Numbered from the stretch's first letter, positions 1-9,037 are shown. The stretch: 64,000 nt of DNA from Verrucomicrobiota bacterium (GCA_037139415.1 JBAXGN010000003.1:1-64000), one strand, 5' to 3'. A program made the numbers and translations. The notes: generated by a model not told the origin, from the sequence alone.

Positions 1-89
1 AGATGAATGTAAACGGCCGATAATGATTGTGGCATAATGGATGTAGAATGCCCGGTTTTACGAAATTGTGAATCCAATTCTCGCCCTGA

Positions 90-108
90 AAAACACCAAC
101 GGTGTTTT
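90..108. repeat. short palindrome AAAACACC-AAC-GGTGTTTT
   Basis: A perfect 8-bp inverted repeat around AAC. A degenerate relative with the same ending lies at about 486-507, and ACACC-TTC-GGTGT lies near 399-411. This belongs to the palindrome cluster that fills the first 600 bases. No function can be assigned. Confidence 0.7.
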
Positions 109-116
109 GACCTCCA

Positions 117-163
117 CCTAGGGATGGCTCACCAAGGAAGCAGGGTGGTGAGTCAACCCTAGG
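117..163. repeat. CCTAGGG/CTCACC stem-loop, copy 1
   Basis: The left arm (117-133) and right arm (147-163) are near-perfect reverse complements of about 17 bp. They begin and end with CCTAGG and are separated by a 13-base loop containing AGGAAGCAGGGT. A near-identical copy lies at 516-561, so this is a dispersed structured repeat and not a gene-specific terminator. Confidence 0.75.
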
Positions 164-181
164 TAATGCCCCGTTCCCCAT

Positions 182-251
182 CAACTCCAACGGAGTTGTG
201 GCACGTAGTGAACACGGTATCCATGCTTTGGCCTCAACTCCGTTGGAGTTG
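182..251. repeat. pair of CAACTCC...GGAGTTG palindromes
   Basis: Two 17-base palindromes with the same 7-base arms lie at 182-198 (loop AAC) and 235-251 (loop GTT). The two loops are complementary, so the copies are inverted relative to each other. Similar short gene-free palindromes are common in Verrucomicrobiota and Planctomycetota intergenic DNA (general knowledge, not checked). Confidence 0.7.
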
Positions 252-270
252 ATACGCCCCTAACCCCTAA

Positions 271-385
271 CCTAGGGTAGCCCCGTGAGATTATCTCTGA
301 CGCGGTGAGGGTCTAGTCCATGTTCTGGTGACCTGCCCTGGGTTCGTTTTGTTTTTCGGTGATTATCTCACGGGGCAACCCTAGG
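271..385. repeat. long inverted repeat, 25-bp arms
   Basis: The arms at 271-295 and 361-385 match at 23 of 25 positions as reverse complements. Both carry CCTAGGGT/A followed by GCCCCGTGAGATTATC. They flank about 65 bases of non-coding sequence. The outer ends repeat the CCTAGGGT motif of the stem-loops at 117-163 and 516-561, so all three elements share one family of ends. It could be a MITE-like element or a structured RNA. Confidence 0.7.
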
Positions 386-515
386 CTGAAGGCCACAACA
401 CCTTCGGTGTATGCCAAAACGCATCACGGCACGCGCCGAGGAGGCTCAAATCCATGGGTGTATCTCGGAATTCCAATTCCCACCCTAAAAACGCCAAAGG
501 TGTTTTGTCCTTCAG

Positions 516-561
516 CCTAGGGTTGACTCACCAGGGAAACAGGGTGGTGAGTCAACCCTAG
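516..561. repeat. CCTAGGG/CTCACC stem-loop, copy 2
   Basis: The left arm (516-532) and right arm (546-561) are perfect reverse complements of 16 bp, with a loop similar to that of copy 1. It lies about 80 bases beyond the 3' end of the HTH gene at 642-1502 (minus strand) and might also act as its terminator, but there is no U tract. Confidence 0.75.
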
Positions 562-641
562 CTGCTACTCAGTTCTTGCCAATGCGCCAAGCCGCCATTC
601 GTGTCGGCTAATGACATCGCACAACCCGTCTGAGCCTGCCG

Positions 642-1502
642 TTAGTCTCCGCGAAGGACCTGCTTTTGGGGCTCAATGGCGGCGCAGGTCTTCATGAAAT
701 CACTGTCAATGAAGTCCTTCAGGGCTGGCAGAAACTGTTCAAGCAGCTTGGGAACGCCCTCCAATTGTTGCTTGAATGACGAACGGGCCGGTTTCAAAAG
801 CTGTTGGCGAAAGTGTTCGAGTTTTTCAAGCAGAGCCAGGTCAGAAGCAGAAAGCAGCCGTTTGCCCTTGAGGCTTCCGGGAAGACGCTCTTTAATGATG
901 TTTGTAATTTCCTCGTTTGCCTGCCGCAGCAACGCAACCTGTTCTTCAAACCGGCCATGCGCCTCCAAATCGTCCGTTTCAACGCGACTGCCGGTTAGGA
1001 TTGAAACGCACTGGGCAAGCAATCCCTCCAGAATCTGGCACCCTCGGTAAAAAATCCCCATGCGCAGCGTTGGGGGTTGCGCCTTCAGTGGTTCCCATGC
1101 CTTCAACTTGGATTTTGCCCACTTTTGAATCTCCGCCAGCGATTCACCGGCGGGAAGTGTGGAAGTGCGTGGCGGCATTTTCTCCTGCGGCAGCATGGCC
1201 GCAAGGGTCTTGGGGTCTAGGACATGGGGATCAAAACCTGCCTTTCTGCCTTCTTCCACGTCAATGTAATAGCCGCGTTTTTTCGTGTCATAAAAGATCG
1301 GCCAGTTGAGGGAATCCCGAAGGCATTGAAGGTCCCTGAACACCGTTCGCCGATCATGCCTGAATTCCCGAACATCCAGCTCATCCACCAGTTTATCCAT
1401 GGACGGGTATTTCATGCTTTTGACCAAGTCCAGGACAGCAACGATGCGAACGAGCATCGCTCTAGTGTTGATGGCCTGCGGTTTCGTTAGGCTCTTTTTC
1501 AT
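642..1502 (-). CDS. HTH (DeoR/WYL-type) transcriptional regulator
   Basis: A 286-residue protein. Residues about 14-80 match the winged-helix HTH found at the start of WYL/YafY-type regulators: a helix with RIVAVLDLVKS, then a segment with RTVFRDLQCLRDSL resembling the recognition helix, then FYDTKKRGYYI as the wing. The remaining ~200 residues are helical and do not show the clear WYL sequence signature, so the effector domain is either divergent or of another type. It is probably a cytoplasmic DNA-binding repressor or activator with unknown ligand and targets. It lies just downstream of the PPDK-like gene at 1533-2876 on the same strand, so the two may be co-transcribed. The HTH call is good; the regulated pathway is unknown. 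Confidence 0.7.
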   Translation of the reverse strand: MKKSLTKPQAINTRAMLVRIVAVLDLVKSMKYPSMDKLVDELDVREFRHDRRTVFRDLQCLRDSLNWPIFYDTKKRGYYIDVEEGRKAGFDPHVLDPKTLAAMLPQEKMPPRTSTLPAGESLAEIQKWAKSKLKAWEPLKAQPPTLRMGIFYRGCQILEGLLAQCVSILTGSRVETDDLEAHGRFEEQVALLRQANEEITNIIKERLPGSLKGKRLLSASDLALLEKLEHFRQQLLKPARSSFKQQLEGVPKLLEQFLPALKDFIDSDFMKTCAAIEPQKQVLRGD

Positions 1503-1532
1503 GTAGTCTTGATGTTGGTCGGCTACCCGATG

Positions 1533-2876
1533 TCAGCAGTTATCTTGCCAGAAATATTCACGCCGCCGCAACCAGGTGTAAAAAGCTGGAAGATCTTCGT
1601 GCGCCAACTCCGCGCCATTCACTGTAATCCGGCTGGCTTGGACCCTTTGCGTCCCCAGGCGCACGCGCAACCCAAAGCCCGGCGCCAAAGCGATCGTCCA
1701 AGCCTCAGACGGAGACTGCACCGCGCACTCGATCAAAAAACGAATGTCGGAAATTTCAGGCAAGTGATGGAGGCGCAGATTGATTCCAGTAAATTCAAAT
1801 CCCACCAATTGGCTGCATTTTTCCAGGCAAAGCTGGTGCGTGGGGTCCCAGAGCGCCCGGCAGATGGACTTCCGTTTACCGCGTCCGGTGGAATAAACCA
1901 GCCGCTCGATGGTCCTTACCAGCCCGCAAATAATTTTGCCATGGTTTACCTGCGCTGTTTCAGCTATCGGATTTAGTTTGCGCCGTGCGGCAATTGCAGC
2001 GTGCTCGCCGGAGCAGGTGTGCCACCGGCGGCAGGCTTTAGTTCGGCGTGGTGGGGTTACCCATCCAGGCAGCGGCATACCGTGCCGCATAAAATCCCAA
2101 ATTTGCCACACCGTGCCAGCACAACTTGTGGGAACGTGTCCTGTGGCCACCGCGCTCTCAATAATCAACCACAGGCTGCGAAGTTCAGCATGGGATTGCC
2201 ACGGCTTCGTTTCGATCCTCGCCCGGCCTGCATAGACTTCGCCAGTCATGCCGTCAATGGTCAGCCAATCCCCTTCATGCACTGGCTCAAACCCTCGAAT
2301 CCGCAACCGCCGTTCCTCCACCTCGAACGTTGCGTTTCGCCAACCAGCAACGCAGGGTGTGCCGTCAGCTTGGCAACGCAGCGCTCCGTGGCTGGCAAAA
2401 TTCCCGGCCAATTCCAGCACCCCGGCGCACGCCCGGGAAACCTGCTCGTGGACTTTGTGGTGATAGTAGTCAACGACCAGAATTTTGGGAAATCGGGACG
2501 CTTTCAACCTTGCAGGTGAAGTGGTCGCAAACACCACTTTGCCAGAAATCGCCCCGCCGCTCCCGGCCACACCTGTTCCGAGCAACGTCAGGTTCGTTTT
2601 ATCAGTGATCTCCGGGCGCAAAAGAGCGGCGACTTCCACACATCGCGTCCGTTCTAAAAATTCCTCGGGCGTGATGATCCCTTCCGTCAATAATTGTAGC
2701 CGTGTCCGGATACTTGCCTGGAACGAAATGAATGCCGGTCTGACACTGTCGACAAAGAGCACCCCGTTCACAATCGTGAACTCAATATCAGCCACATCCC
2801 GCAGATGGTGTTCTGCGATTTCACCCACCTGCACCAAGTCCCGGTAAACCGACGGCCAATGTGACTGGAGCGACAT
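1533..2876 (-). CDS. PPDK-like protein with PEP-utilising swivel domain (truncated relative to PPDK)
   Basis: A 447-residue protein. The first ~75 residues resemble the end of the ATP-grasp part of pyruvate phosphate dikinase (VADIEFTIVNGVLFVDS, then EGIITPEEFLER). Residues about 95-225 match the phosphohistidine swivel domain: a GxxGSGGAISGKVVF start, and SHG in the place of the TSHAA catalytic histidine, followed by DGTPCVAG. Full PPDK is about 870-900 residues. The ATP-binding N-terminus and the PEP-binding TIM barrel are both missing here, and the C-terminal ~200 residues are unrelated. It therefore cannot catalyse the complete PPDK reaction alone. It may be a phosphotransfer or regulatory relative, or a decayed gene. 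The unbroken frame argues for a functional protein. Confidence 0.6.
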   Translation of the reverse strand: MSLQSHWPSVYRDLVQVGEIAEHHLRDVADIEFTIVNGVLFVDSVRPAFISFQASIRTRLQLLTEGIITPEEFLERTRCVEVAALLRPEITDKTNLTLLGTGVAGSGGAISGKVVFATTSPARLKASRFPKILVVDYYHHKVHEQVSRACAGVLELAGNFASHGALRCQADGTPCVAGWRNATFEVEERRLRIRGFEPVHEGDWLTIDGMTGEVYAGRARIETKPWQSHAELRSLWLIIESAVATGHVPTSCAGTVWQIWDFMRHGMPLPGWVTPPRRTKACRRWHTCSGEHAAIAARRKLNPIAETAQVNHGKIICGLVRTIERLVYSTGRGKRKSICRALWDPTHQLCLEKCSQLVGFEFTGINLRLHHLPEISDIRFLIECAVQSPSEAWTIALAPGFGLRVRLGTQRVQASRITVNGAELAHEDLPAFYTWLRRREYFWQDNC

Positions 2877-2959
2877 AAATCGCCAGCCAGCCTAACCAAG
2901 TCGCTGCAATTTTCAAGCGAAACCAACCCGCAGATTTGTACGCCGCATAGTCTTGTCAG

Positions 2960-3400
2960 TTAAAAGCGTTGCCTGGCTTGGCGCTTCCAAACTCGGCAAA
3001 TCGCAGCCACCGCTATTTTGGACCGCTCAGTCCCTGCACTGCAATGAATGAGTACCGGCTTAGGCAAGCTTGCGAACGCGGTCTTTACCCTGTCAAGCAG
3101 CACATGGCTGGGCACGGCGACACCCAGGTCTTCCTGAGCCACCTGGCGCACCGCCAAGCCAGCATCGGTATAGTAGTGAGCAAGCGGCTGGCCAAGCTGG
3201 CGGTAATACACGGTCATTTCATCGTCGGACAGCAGGTTGATGACGGAGCGAATGCGCTGCCGTCGGACCTCCTCCAGCCAGCGGTCAACGGCGGTTGGTT
3301 TGACCGTAATTCCGGGGTAGCCGGGCCGCTCGCTGGTGGCCAGCACACCAGGGATAATCCAGTGTATCTCCCCTTCGCTCTTGTCGTGATCGCGCTTCAT
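2960..3400 (-). CDS. Cys-based protein tyrosine / dual-specificity phosphatase
   Basis: A 146-residue cytoplasmic protein with the P-loop signature HCSAGTERS at residues 119-127, which fits HCX5RS (nucleophile Cys120, phosphate-binding Arg126). The N-terminal WIIPGVLATSERPGYPG and the following VINLLSDDE are typical of small dual-specificity phosphatases. The general acid is probably an Asp in the 80-92 region (the TDAG or EDLG segment). It lies opposite and just upstream of the signalling island that starts at 3533, with about 130 bases between the two starts. A functional link to the kinase of that island is possible, but only by proximity. Confidence 0.8.
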   Translation of the reverse strand: MKRDHDKSEGEIHWIIPGVLATSERPGYPGITVKPTAVDRWLEEVRRQRIRSVINLLSDDEMTVYYRQLGQPLAHYYTDAGLAVRQVAQEDLGVAVPSHVLLDRVKTAFASLPKPVLIHCSAGTERSKIAVAAICRVWKRQARQRF

Positions 3401-3532
3401 ATTCTGCGGTCAGGGTATCTCCTGCCAGTGACAACGCCGATCATCGTGCCAACGATCGGTCACAAAAGCAATCCACGTAATTTTGCGGGAGTGACAGCGT
3501 TTGTCATGGGGACTGTGTTATGCTGCACTCAT

Positions 3533-4393
3533 ATGAAAAATTTTGATATTGATCTGGATGAACTGTTGGTAGAACTCGAAGAAGAAATGACAAAACCGAC
3601 GGCACGGCAGGTCCTCACCGTGCCGGAATGCGACTGTTCGCGGGAACTTGATAGCTTCCTGGACGAGCTGACCACGGCGTTGGCGGCGGTCCCACCCGCC
3701 CTGACCCTGAGGTTTGTCGGGGTCCATAACATGAATCCCGACCCCGCGCTGGCGGTCTATGACCTGCTCAGTCGCAAACCGCCCGGCACCAAGCTCATTA
3801 CGGAGGCTGTCTCGCCCCTGATCTGCGGCAGCGTGCTGGTTTGGCTGGCGGGTGACTGCCGACGCATACGCTCCACCGCGTGGATTTATTTGCGACACCC
3901 CGATGCCCGGCGCCACCGCTTCCCGCCTTGGGAAATGGGGGAAGAATGGCAGGCTGACCGTGAGGCGGAGCCGGACTTGCCGTTGCGGGATTACCGGACG
4001 GTGTTGCGGTTAATCGGCGGCTATTTCCCAGTCAAAGATTTTGTCGGCAAACAGGTTGCCGCCGCTTGCTTGGACGAGTTTTGCCTGCTGGAGGAAAATG
4101 TCTCCCCGGAGCCAGCGGCCCTAACCGCCAAACCGAGCCGCCAGCACAAGCGCGCTTCTGGAAAACCCAACCCCAAGCGGTTTTGGTTCATCGAACGGGG
4201 TGCGCAAGGCGGTTATACACTCAAAGGCGGTTGGCCAATCAAACTGCTGAAAAAAGACCCCACCCTGCGCCAGACGGACCTGGGCCACAACTTCGCAACC
4301 AAAGAGGAACTGTTAAAGCACTTGGACACCCTCAATTTTTGCCAGGAAAACAATGCGGTCATTGTGGATGGGGAAGAGATTGTGCGCCGGTAA
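3533..4393 (+). CDS. ClpP/crotonase-like protein, first gene of the signalling island
   Basis: About 286 residues, starting at the ATG at 3533 (MKNFDID). The frame stays open far upstream, but that stretch is antisense to the phosphatase gene and is not credible as coding. Residues about 55-125 have a ClpP/crotonase-like pattern: FVGVHNMNPDPALAVYDLL, then ICGSVLVWLAGDCR, then WIYLRHP. The Ser of CGS and the His of RHP are placed like the catalytic Ser and His of ClpP-type proteases. The acidic residue is not clear. The C-terminal ~100 residues include a basic linker and a small domain ending VIVDGEEIVRR. It might process a partner encoded in the island. The fold assignment is by eye and moderate. 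Confidence 0.5.
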   Translation: MKNFDIDLDELLVELEEEMTKPTARQVLTVPECDCSRELDSFLDELTTALAAVPPALTLRFVGVHNMNPDPALAVYDLLSRKPPGTKLITEAVSPLICGSVLVWLAGDCRRIRSTAWIYLRHPDARRHRFPPWEMGEEWQADREAEPDLPLRDYRTVLRLIGGYFPVKDFVGKQVAAACLDEFCLLEENVSPEPAALTAKPSRQHKRASGKPNPKRFWFIERGAQGGYTLKGGWPIKLLKKDPTLRQTDLGHNFATKEELLKHLDTLNFCQENNAVIVDGEEIVRR

Positions 4394-4484
4394 GCCGCTC
4401 GCCCCACTTTTTGCTGCTTTTTGCATTGCTAATGTCGTACGGACTGCGGCAGCATCATTACCATGACCTTAGAACATCTATTTT

Positions 4485-7400
4485 ATGCCCGGTCAAGTTG
4501 CCATTAAAAACGCCAAACCCGATGCGCTCGCGGTATTTACCGACCGGACCGAGCAACAACAAGTGCTCCGGAAAGTCCTTGGTCCCGCACCCGGATCAGT
4601 GCTTGGCAAATCCTGGCTGGTCACCCAGTTTTACGGCGTGGGCGGGGTGGGCAAATCTACACTTTGTCGGCGGGCGTGTGAAATCGCGGCCACCGAGTTC
4701 AAGGAGGATGTGGTCGTGGCGGTCACCAGCTTTGATGACGACCGTTGGCGGGAAGGATCGGTTTTCACCGAAGTTTGCGCTGAATTATGCCGCTGCCTTG
4801 TGGAACGAAAGGTCATGCCACAGTTGACGGTGGGGATCTTAATGCTGCACGGCCAGCAGACTGGCCGGAATGGCGATCCGGCTGGCGGATTGGACGCGGG
4901 CTGGGCCAGGGCGTTTGTTGCCATGGACCGGGGCGTCAATGCGGCCAATATCCCCGGTTTGAGCCTGGTGGTGGATGGGCTCAAGTGGTGGCGTGAACAC
5001 TCTCACCGGCAGACCTTGCAGGAGCGGCTCAAATCTCTCGGCCTCTGGCCGGAGGAACAATACGGCAAACTGAACATCCCTGACCTTGAAAAAAAACTCT
5101 CGCAGGCGCTGTATTATGATGTCATTGACTGGCTCAAGGATAATCCGAAGTTTCATTTGCGGCTGATTCTCGACGGTTTCGAGCGCTTGCAAAGCCGTGA
5201 ACGGCGTGAAGACAGCCAAAAACGGATTCAGGAGTTTATCGGCTATTTTGCCGGCACCCTCGAACCCGAAGCTTGCGGGCGGTTCCGCGCGCTGCTGTTC
5301 GGACGCGAAAAACTGCGCTGGGACGAACTCTACCAGGACCCCGGCTGGAATGACTATTGGACCCAGCATTTGCTCGGCGGCTTGGCGGAAAAAGATGCCA
5401 AAGATTTTCTTGGGAAGACCCAGACCTGGTTGCGCTCGCACGGTCAGGGGCCGCTCGCGGATGCCCTGGCCCGCAATGAGAGAGAAATCCTCGACGCCTC
5501 GGACGAGAATGTGCATGGCCAGCGGGTTTTCTACCCGTTTTACCTGAATCTCGCCGTGGAACTGGTCGAGCGCGCCCGGCAGCAGGGCAACGATCCAGAC
5601 CTTGGCCGCGCCCCGGCGGAACTGCAGGACCGGTTTTTCCGTTACTTGGATAAGCGTGAATTGCGGGCGCTAAAAATCCTCGCTCTATCAGAAGTGTTTG
5701 ACGAATCGCTCTATGACTGGCTGGCCAAGGAGCGCTTGATAGATTATCCAGTCCACAGTTTTCACACCGACCTGCGCCAGGAACACTCCTATTTTCAGCA
5801 AGTGGAAGGCCGTCCCGGAGACTGGCGATTTCATCGGTTGTTCGAAGACGCATTGCACGCCCACTGGCAAAGCAACGAAGCAGAGCGGGTGGAGGGAAGG
5901 CAGGTGATAACCAGTCTTTTGGATTACTACGGCACTCCACTGAAACAAAAGCCCGAGCGTGACTGGACAGAAGCGGTCGCGGAATCATGGCGGCGTGGGA
6001 TGGAAATTATTGTCACACAGGGGCCGGAACTGGGATTGCTACAGCTTGAAGAATGGAAAACCCTGTTGCGAGCAGAGCCGTGGTCGATTGAGCACTTCTG
6101 CGATTTGGAGATGCGGGAGAATTTCACACGAAGAATCCTCAACGAGAGCAAGCGCATTCTTGGCAATAAGCACCCGTTTACCTTGAATGTCATAGGTACT
6201 CTTGCATGGTTGCTCAATGAAAATGCTAAATACGATGAAGCGGAGGAACAGTTTCGGCAACACCTGGAGGGTTGGGAACAACTTGTTGGCCCCGATCATC
6301 AGGTAACACTTAATTGTGCGAGTCACCTTGGTTTATTTCTTCACTACAAAAAGGCCGATTACAATGGTGCAGAGCCATTGCTTTGTCGTGTTGTGCTAGG
6401 GCGCAAGAAACTTTTAGGCCTAGAACATCTGGACACCTTAGACAGTATCAAAAACCTTGCGTCACTGCTAAGAGACAAAGCAGACTATGCAGGGGCAGTA
6501 GCACTGTATCAGCAAGTTATTGAGAGCCAGGAGAAAACGCTTGGTTCAGAGCATCCGGAAACGCGCAAGAGCTGCCGCGATCTTGGGCTTACATATAAAA
6601 TGATGGGAGATTGCAAGAAAGCAGAAGCGCTTTATCGGCGAGCTGGGAAAACCATGCAAGACATCTGGCAACGTGATTTGGAAGATGCAGAAAAAACTCT
6701 CGGGCCATACCATCCAAGCGCTCTTTACAGTGCACATCTACTTGGACTCTTTCTTTATGGAAATGGAGATAATGAGGGTGCTGGAAGGTTACTTCGCCGA
6801 GCTTTGGTCGGCTTCGAGAAAACCCTCGGCCCAGAGCATCCATCGACGCTTGGCGTTGCGCAGAGTGTTGGCGTTCTATTACACACAATGGGGGACAATG
6901 AAGCTGCCGAGGTGCTGCTTCGTCGATCTTTAGCTGGGTTCGACAAAATCCTTGGCTTTGAACATCCTGACAGTTTAAGGAGTGTCGAGCATCTCGCATC
7001 ATTGCTTGAAGACAAAACTGATTACAACGGTGCCGAGGTGCTGCGCCGACGGGCACTAGCAGACTCGGATAAAGCCTTTGGTCCGGAGCATCCGGATACA
7101 CTTAACAGAGTCACAAACCTGGCGCATGTGCTCAGTGATAAAGGCGACTACGAAGGTGCGGAAGCACTGTTTCGCCGAGCATTGGCCGGATACGAAAGAG
7201 TCCTTGGTCATGAGCACCCGGACACGCTCTATGGTTGTTGTTTCCTGGGAAAACTGCTATCTGTAAACTGCGACTACACAGGAGCAGAATATCTGTATCG
7301 CCAGGCTTTGTTGGGAAGAGAGAAGACTTTAGGGCCAGAGGATCCGGTCACACTCAAGACCGTCATCTGTCTGGGTATAGTGTTACACAATCAGGGAAAC

Positions 7401-7754
7401 CATGATGCTGCCGAACCACTTTATCGGCGGGCTTTGGTAAGCTATGAGAAACTGCTTGGTCCTGAGCACTCGGACACGCTAGCGTGTGTTGATGGCTTGG
7501 CATACGTTTTGAAGGCAAAAGGTAACTTTCAAAGCGGATTGGCATTATTGAAAAGATATTCTGCTTCAGAACAAGGCCGAACGGTATTGCGTTATACCAC
7601 CGCCTGCTTAGAAGCATTAATCGGCAATATGGAGGGAGCCAAGTGCTTGATTGCCGAGGAAATCGCCGCCAGGCCCGCCGCCCACGAGCAGGCTCTGAAA
7701 GACGACGACCTGAAACCCATTCATGATTTCATTCAAAAAACGCTACCAACTTAA
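4485..7754 (+). CDS. STAND-type NTPase with kinesin-light-chain TPR array
   Basis: A 1089-residue protein. Residues 51-59 form a Walker A loop (GVGGVGKST) and LILDGFE with Asp230 fits Walker B, giving an NB-ARC/NACHT-like NTPase over about residues 15-330. A winged-helix-like region follows (ALKILALSEVFDESLYDWL). From about residue 560 to 1010 there are ten or so 42-residue repeats of the kinesin-light-chain TPR type, each with the pattern LGPEHPDTL...LA.LL...GDY.GAE.L.RRAL. STAND proteins use such repeats to bind a trigger and the NTPase to oligomerise; many bacterial ones act in antiviral or conflict systems. No effector domain is visible inside this protein, so effectors may be the adjacent nuclease-like and peptidase-like proteins. 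It lies 91 bases after the ClpP-like gene on the same strand. Confidence 0.8.
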   Translation: MPGQVAIKNAKPDALAVFTDRTEQQQVLRKVLGPAPGSVLGKSWLVTQFYGVGGVGKSTLCRRACEIAATEFKEDVVVAVTSFDDDRWREGSVFTEVCAELCRCLVERKVMPQLTVGILMLHGQQTGRNGDPAGGLDAGWARAFVAMDRGVNAANIPGLSLVVDGLKWWREHSHRQTLQERLKSLGLWPEEQYGKLNIPDLEKKLSQALYYDVIDWLKDNPKFHLRLILDGFERLQSRERREDSQKRIQEFIGYFAGTLEPEACGRFRALLFGREKLRWDELYQDPGWNDYWTQHLLGGLAEKDAKDFLGKTQTWLRSHGQGPLADALARNEREILDASDENVHGQRVFYPFYLNLAVELVERARQQGNDPDLGRAPAELQDRFFRYLDKRELRALKILALSEVFDESLYDWLAKERLIDYPVHSFHTDLRQEHSYFQQVEGRPGDWRFHRLFEDALHAHWQSNEAERVEGRQVITSLLDYYGTPLKQKPERDWTEAVAESWRRGMEIIVTQGPELGLLQLEEWKTLLRAEPWSIEHFCDLEMRENFTRRILNESKRILGNKHPFTLNVIGTLAWLLNENAKYDEAEEQFRQHLEGWEQLVGPDHQVTLNCASHLGLFLHYKKADYNGAEPLLCRVVLGRKKLLGLEHLDTLDSIKNLASLLRDKADYAGAVALYQQVIESQEKTLGSEHPETRKSCRDLGLTYKMMGDCKKAEALYRRAGKTMQDIWQRDLEDAEKTLGPYHPSALYSAHLLGLFLYGNGDNEGAGRLLRRALVGFEKTLGPEHPSTLGVAQSVGVLLHTMGDNEAAEVLLRRSLAGFDKILGFEHPDSLRSVEHLASLLEDKTDYNGAEVLRRRALADSDKAFGPEHPDTLNRVTNLAHVLSDKGDYEGAEALFRRALAGYERVLGHEHPDTLYGCCFLGKLLSVNCDYTGAEYLYRQALLGREKTLGPEDPVTLKTVICLGIVLHNQGNHDAAEPLYRRALVSYEKLLGPEHSDTLACVDGLAYVLKAKGNFQSGLALLKRYSASEQGRTVLRYTTACLEALIGNMEGAKCLIAEEIAARPAAHEQALKDDDLKPIHDFIQKTLPT

Positions 7755-7789
7755 AATAGTGATTCCCTCACAAAATAGAAAGAATAATT

Positions 7790-7978
7790 ATGAACGAGAT
7801 AAAAGAAGTTCAAAACAAATTCGATGCAGTATTTGACAGCGTCATGAGCCTTGCTAGGCAAAAAGTTTTGACTGGCGATGCGCTCAGCGAACTCCAAACC
7901 CGACTTGGTACGCTCCAGCAGGCAATCAACGACCTGAAGAAAACCTGCCAGGCACCATCCGTGTCGCATAAAACTTGA
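7790..7978 (+). CDS. small helical protein of unknown function
   Basis: A 62-residue protein, 35 bases after the STAND NTPase gene and 16 bases before the GNAT-like gene, in the same orientation. The sequence is rich in Leu, Gln, Lys and Asp with heptad-like spacing (EIKEVQNKFDAVFDSVM, then ELQTRLGTLQQAINDL), suggesting two helices or a short coiled coil. There is no signal peptide or membrane segment. It could be an adaptor or antitoxin-like subunit. I do not recognise a family. Confidence 0.6.
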   Translation: MNEIKEVQNKFDAVFDSVMSLARQKVLTGDALSELQTRLGTLQQAINDLKKTCQAPSVSHKT

Positions 7979-7994
7979 TTGAAATAGCAAGTTT

Positions 7995-8414
7995 ATGAGT
8001 GATGAATTCGTTTTCACCGATAAAAAGGGCCGTTTAATCCGCATCGAGTGTTGTGATCCGACGATTTACGCCTACCACGGTATGGTGAAGATCGGGGAGT
8101 TGGATTTTCAAGACTTCGACGACGATGGCCTTATTATGTCCTTCATTGAGGTCAAAGACGGATATAGACGTGCAGGAATCGCTGTCGAGATGATAAGGTT
8201 CGCTAAAGAGCGTGTGGGTGACTTTATTCTTCCTGGGTTGGGTTGGAACGCAAGAAGGGACGATCAGCTTCACACGACACAAGACGGACGGGCCTTGCTG
8301 AATTACTGCTTTAAGCACGGCATCCTCTCGCCAAAGGATTGCGCAGACTACAAGGAAAGGGCCGAAGACCAAGATTCTGGAGAACCACCCAACGAGGAAA
8401 CCTTGACCAAATGA
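7995..8414 (+). CDS. GNAT-like acetyltransferase family protein
   Basis: A 139-residue protein. Residues about 45-75 fit GNAT motif A: a strand with LIMSFIEVKDGYR followed by RRAGIAVEMIRFAKE, where R-R-A-G-I-A resembles the acetyl-CoA pyrophosphate-binding (Q/R)xxGx(G/A) loop. The N-terminus forms beta strands and the C-terminus is acidic and probably disordered. The substrate is unknown. Its stop overlaps the start of the nuclease-like gene (ATGA at 8411-8414), indicating translational coupling. The GNAT call rests on motif A only. Confidence 0.5.
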   Translation: MSDEFVFTDKKGRLIRIECCDPTIYAYHGMVKIGELDFQDFDDDGLIMSFIEVKDGYRRAGIAVEMIRFAKERVGDFILPGLGWNARRDDQLHTTQDGRALLNYCFKHGILSPKDCADYKERAEDQDSGEPPNEETLTK

Positions 8415-9037
8415 CGCCGTCTGAATACACGAATAGCGTAGGGCAACGAGCCGAGCAGGCCGTGAAATCCTTTTTGGAAGGCGACGGTTACAAAGTTATT
8501 CCGTACGGAGTCGAATATACACTAAAGGATGTCGCTGCTCTAAGCACTGAAGCCTATTCAGCGCTTCATCTTTCCGATGTCATTACGAGCGCCCCGGACT
8601 TTTTCGTTTTGTCGCCATCGAAACAGGGCTGGTGGCTTTTGGAGGTGAAATACCGCAAGTGCTGGTGCGACCTTGCGCGAGACGGTTTGAAAAAGAAGCT
8701 GGAGATGCAGGCTCGGTGCTGGAAAAGAGTCGTTGTTCTGATCGCAGTCAAACATCCCGTCGGCCCAGACAAGTTGTCGACCAGTTACATTCGCGCGTGC
8801 CAGTTGTGCATGGACAGTGGCAGATTGATGGCCTATAGAACGAACTCAACCGAAGGCAGGGAATGGGATGCTATCGAGTGGGATTTTCTTGATCCAATCG
8901 AGGCAGTATTTGGCGCTTGCTGTCAAAATATGGCAGGAATGAAGCGCCTGAATAAACTCGTCGAAACCATCAAAAAAATGCCGGAAGACTCAAGCGACAA
9001 GAATATGATTGATAAGAATTTGCTGCGAAAAGCTTGA
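8411..9037 (+). CDS. PD-(D/E)XK nuclease-like protein
   Basis: A 208-residue protein, starting at the ATG at 8411 within an ATGA overlap; the frame is open 72 bases further upstream but that part lies inside the preceding gene. The core motif is PDFFVL followed by WWLLEVKYRK, giving Asp63, Glu78 and Lys80 in the arrangement of restriction-endonuclease-fold enzymes. An N-terminal helix (VGQRAEQAVKSFLEGDGYKVIP) is typical of this fold. It may cleave DNA or RNA when the system is triggered, a plausible effector for the neighbouring STAND NTPase. The fold call is by motif only. Confidence 0.6.
   Translation: MTPSEYTNSVGQRAEQAVKSFLEGDGYKVIPYGVEYTLKDVAALSTEAYSALHLSDVITSAPDFFVLSPSKQGWWLLEVKYRKCWCDLARDGLKKKLEMQARCWKRVVVLIAVKHPVGPDKLSTSYIRACQLCMDSGRLMAYRTNSTEGREWDAIEWDFLDPIEAVFGACCQNMAGMKRLNKLVETIKKMPEDSSDKNMIDKNLLRKA

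Noticed and set aside
182-561. possible CRISPR array in the palindrome cluster
   Set aside because: Repeats are palindromes of differing type and spacing, not equal-length direct repeats with unique spacers, and no cas genes are near.
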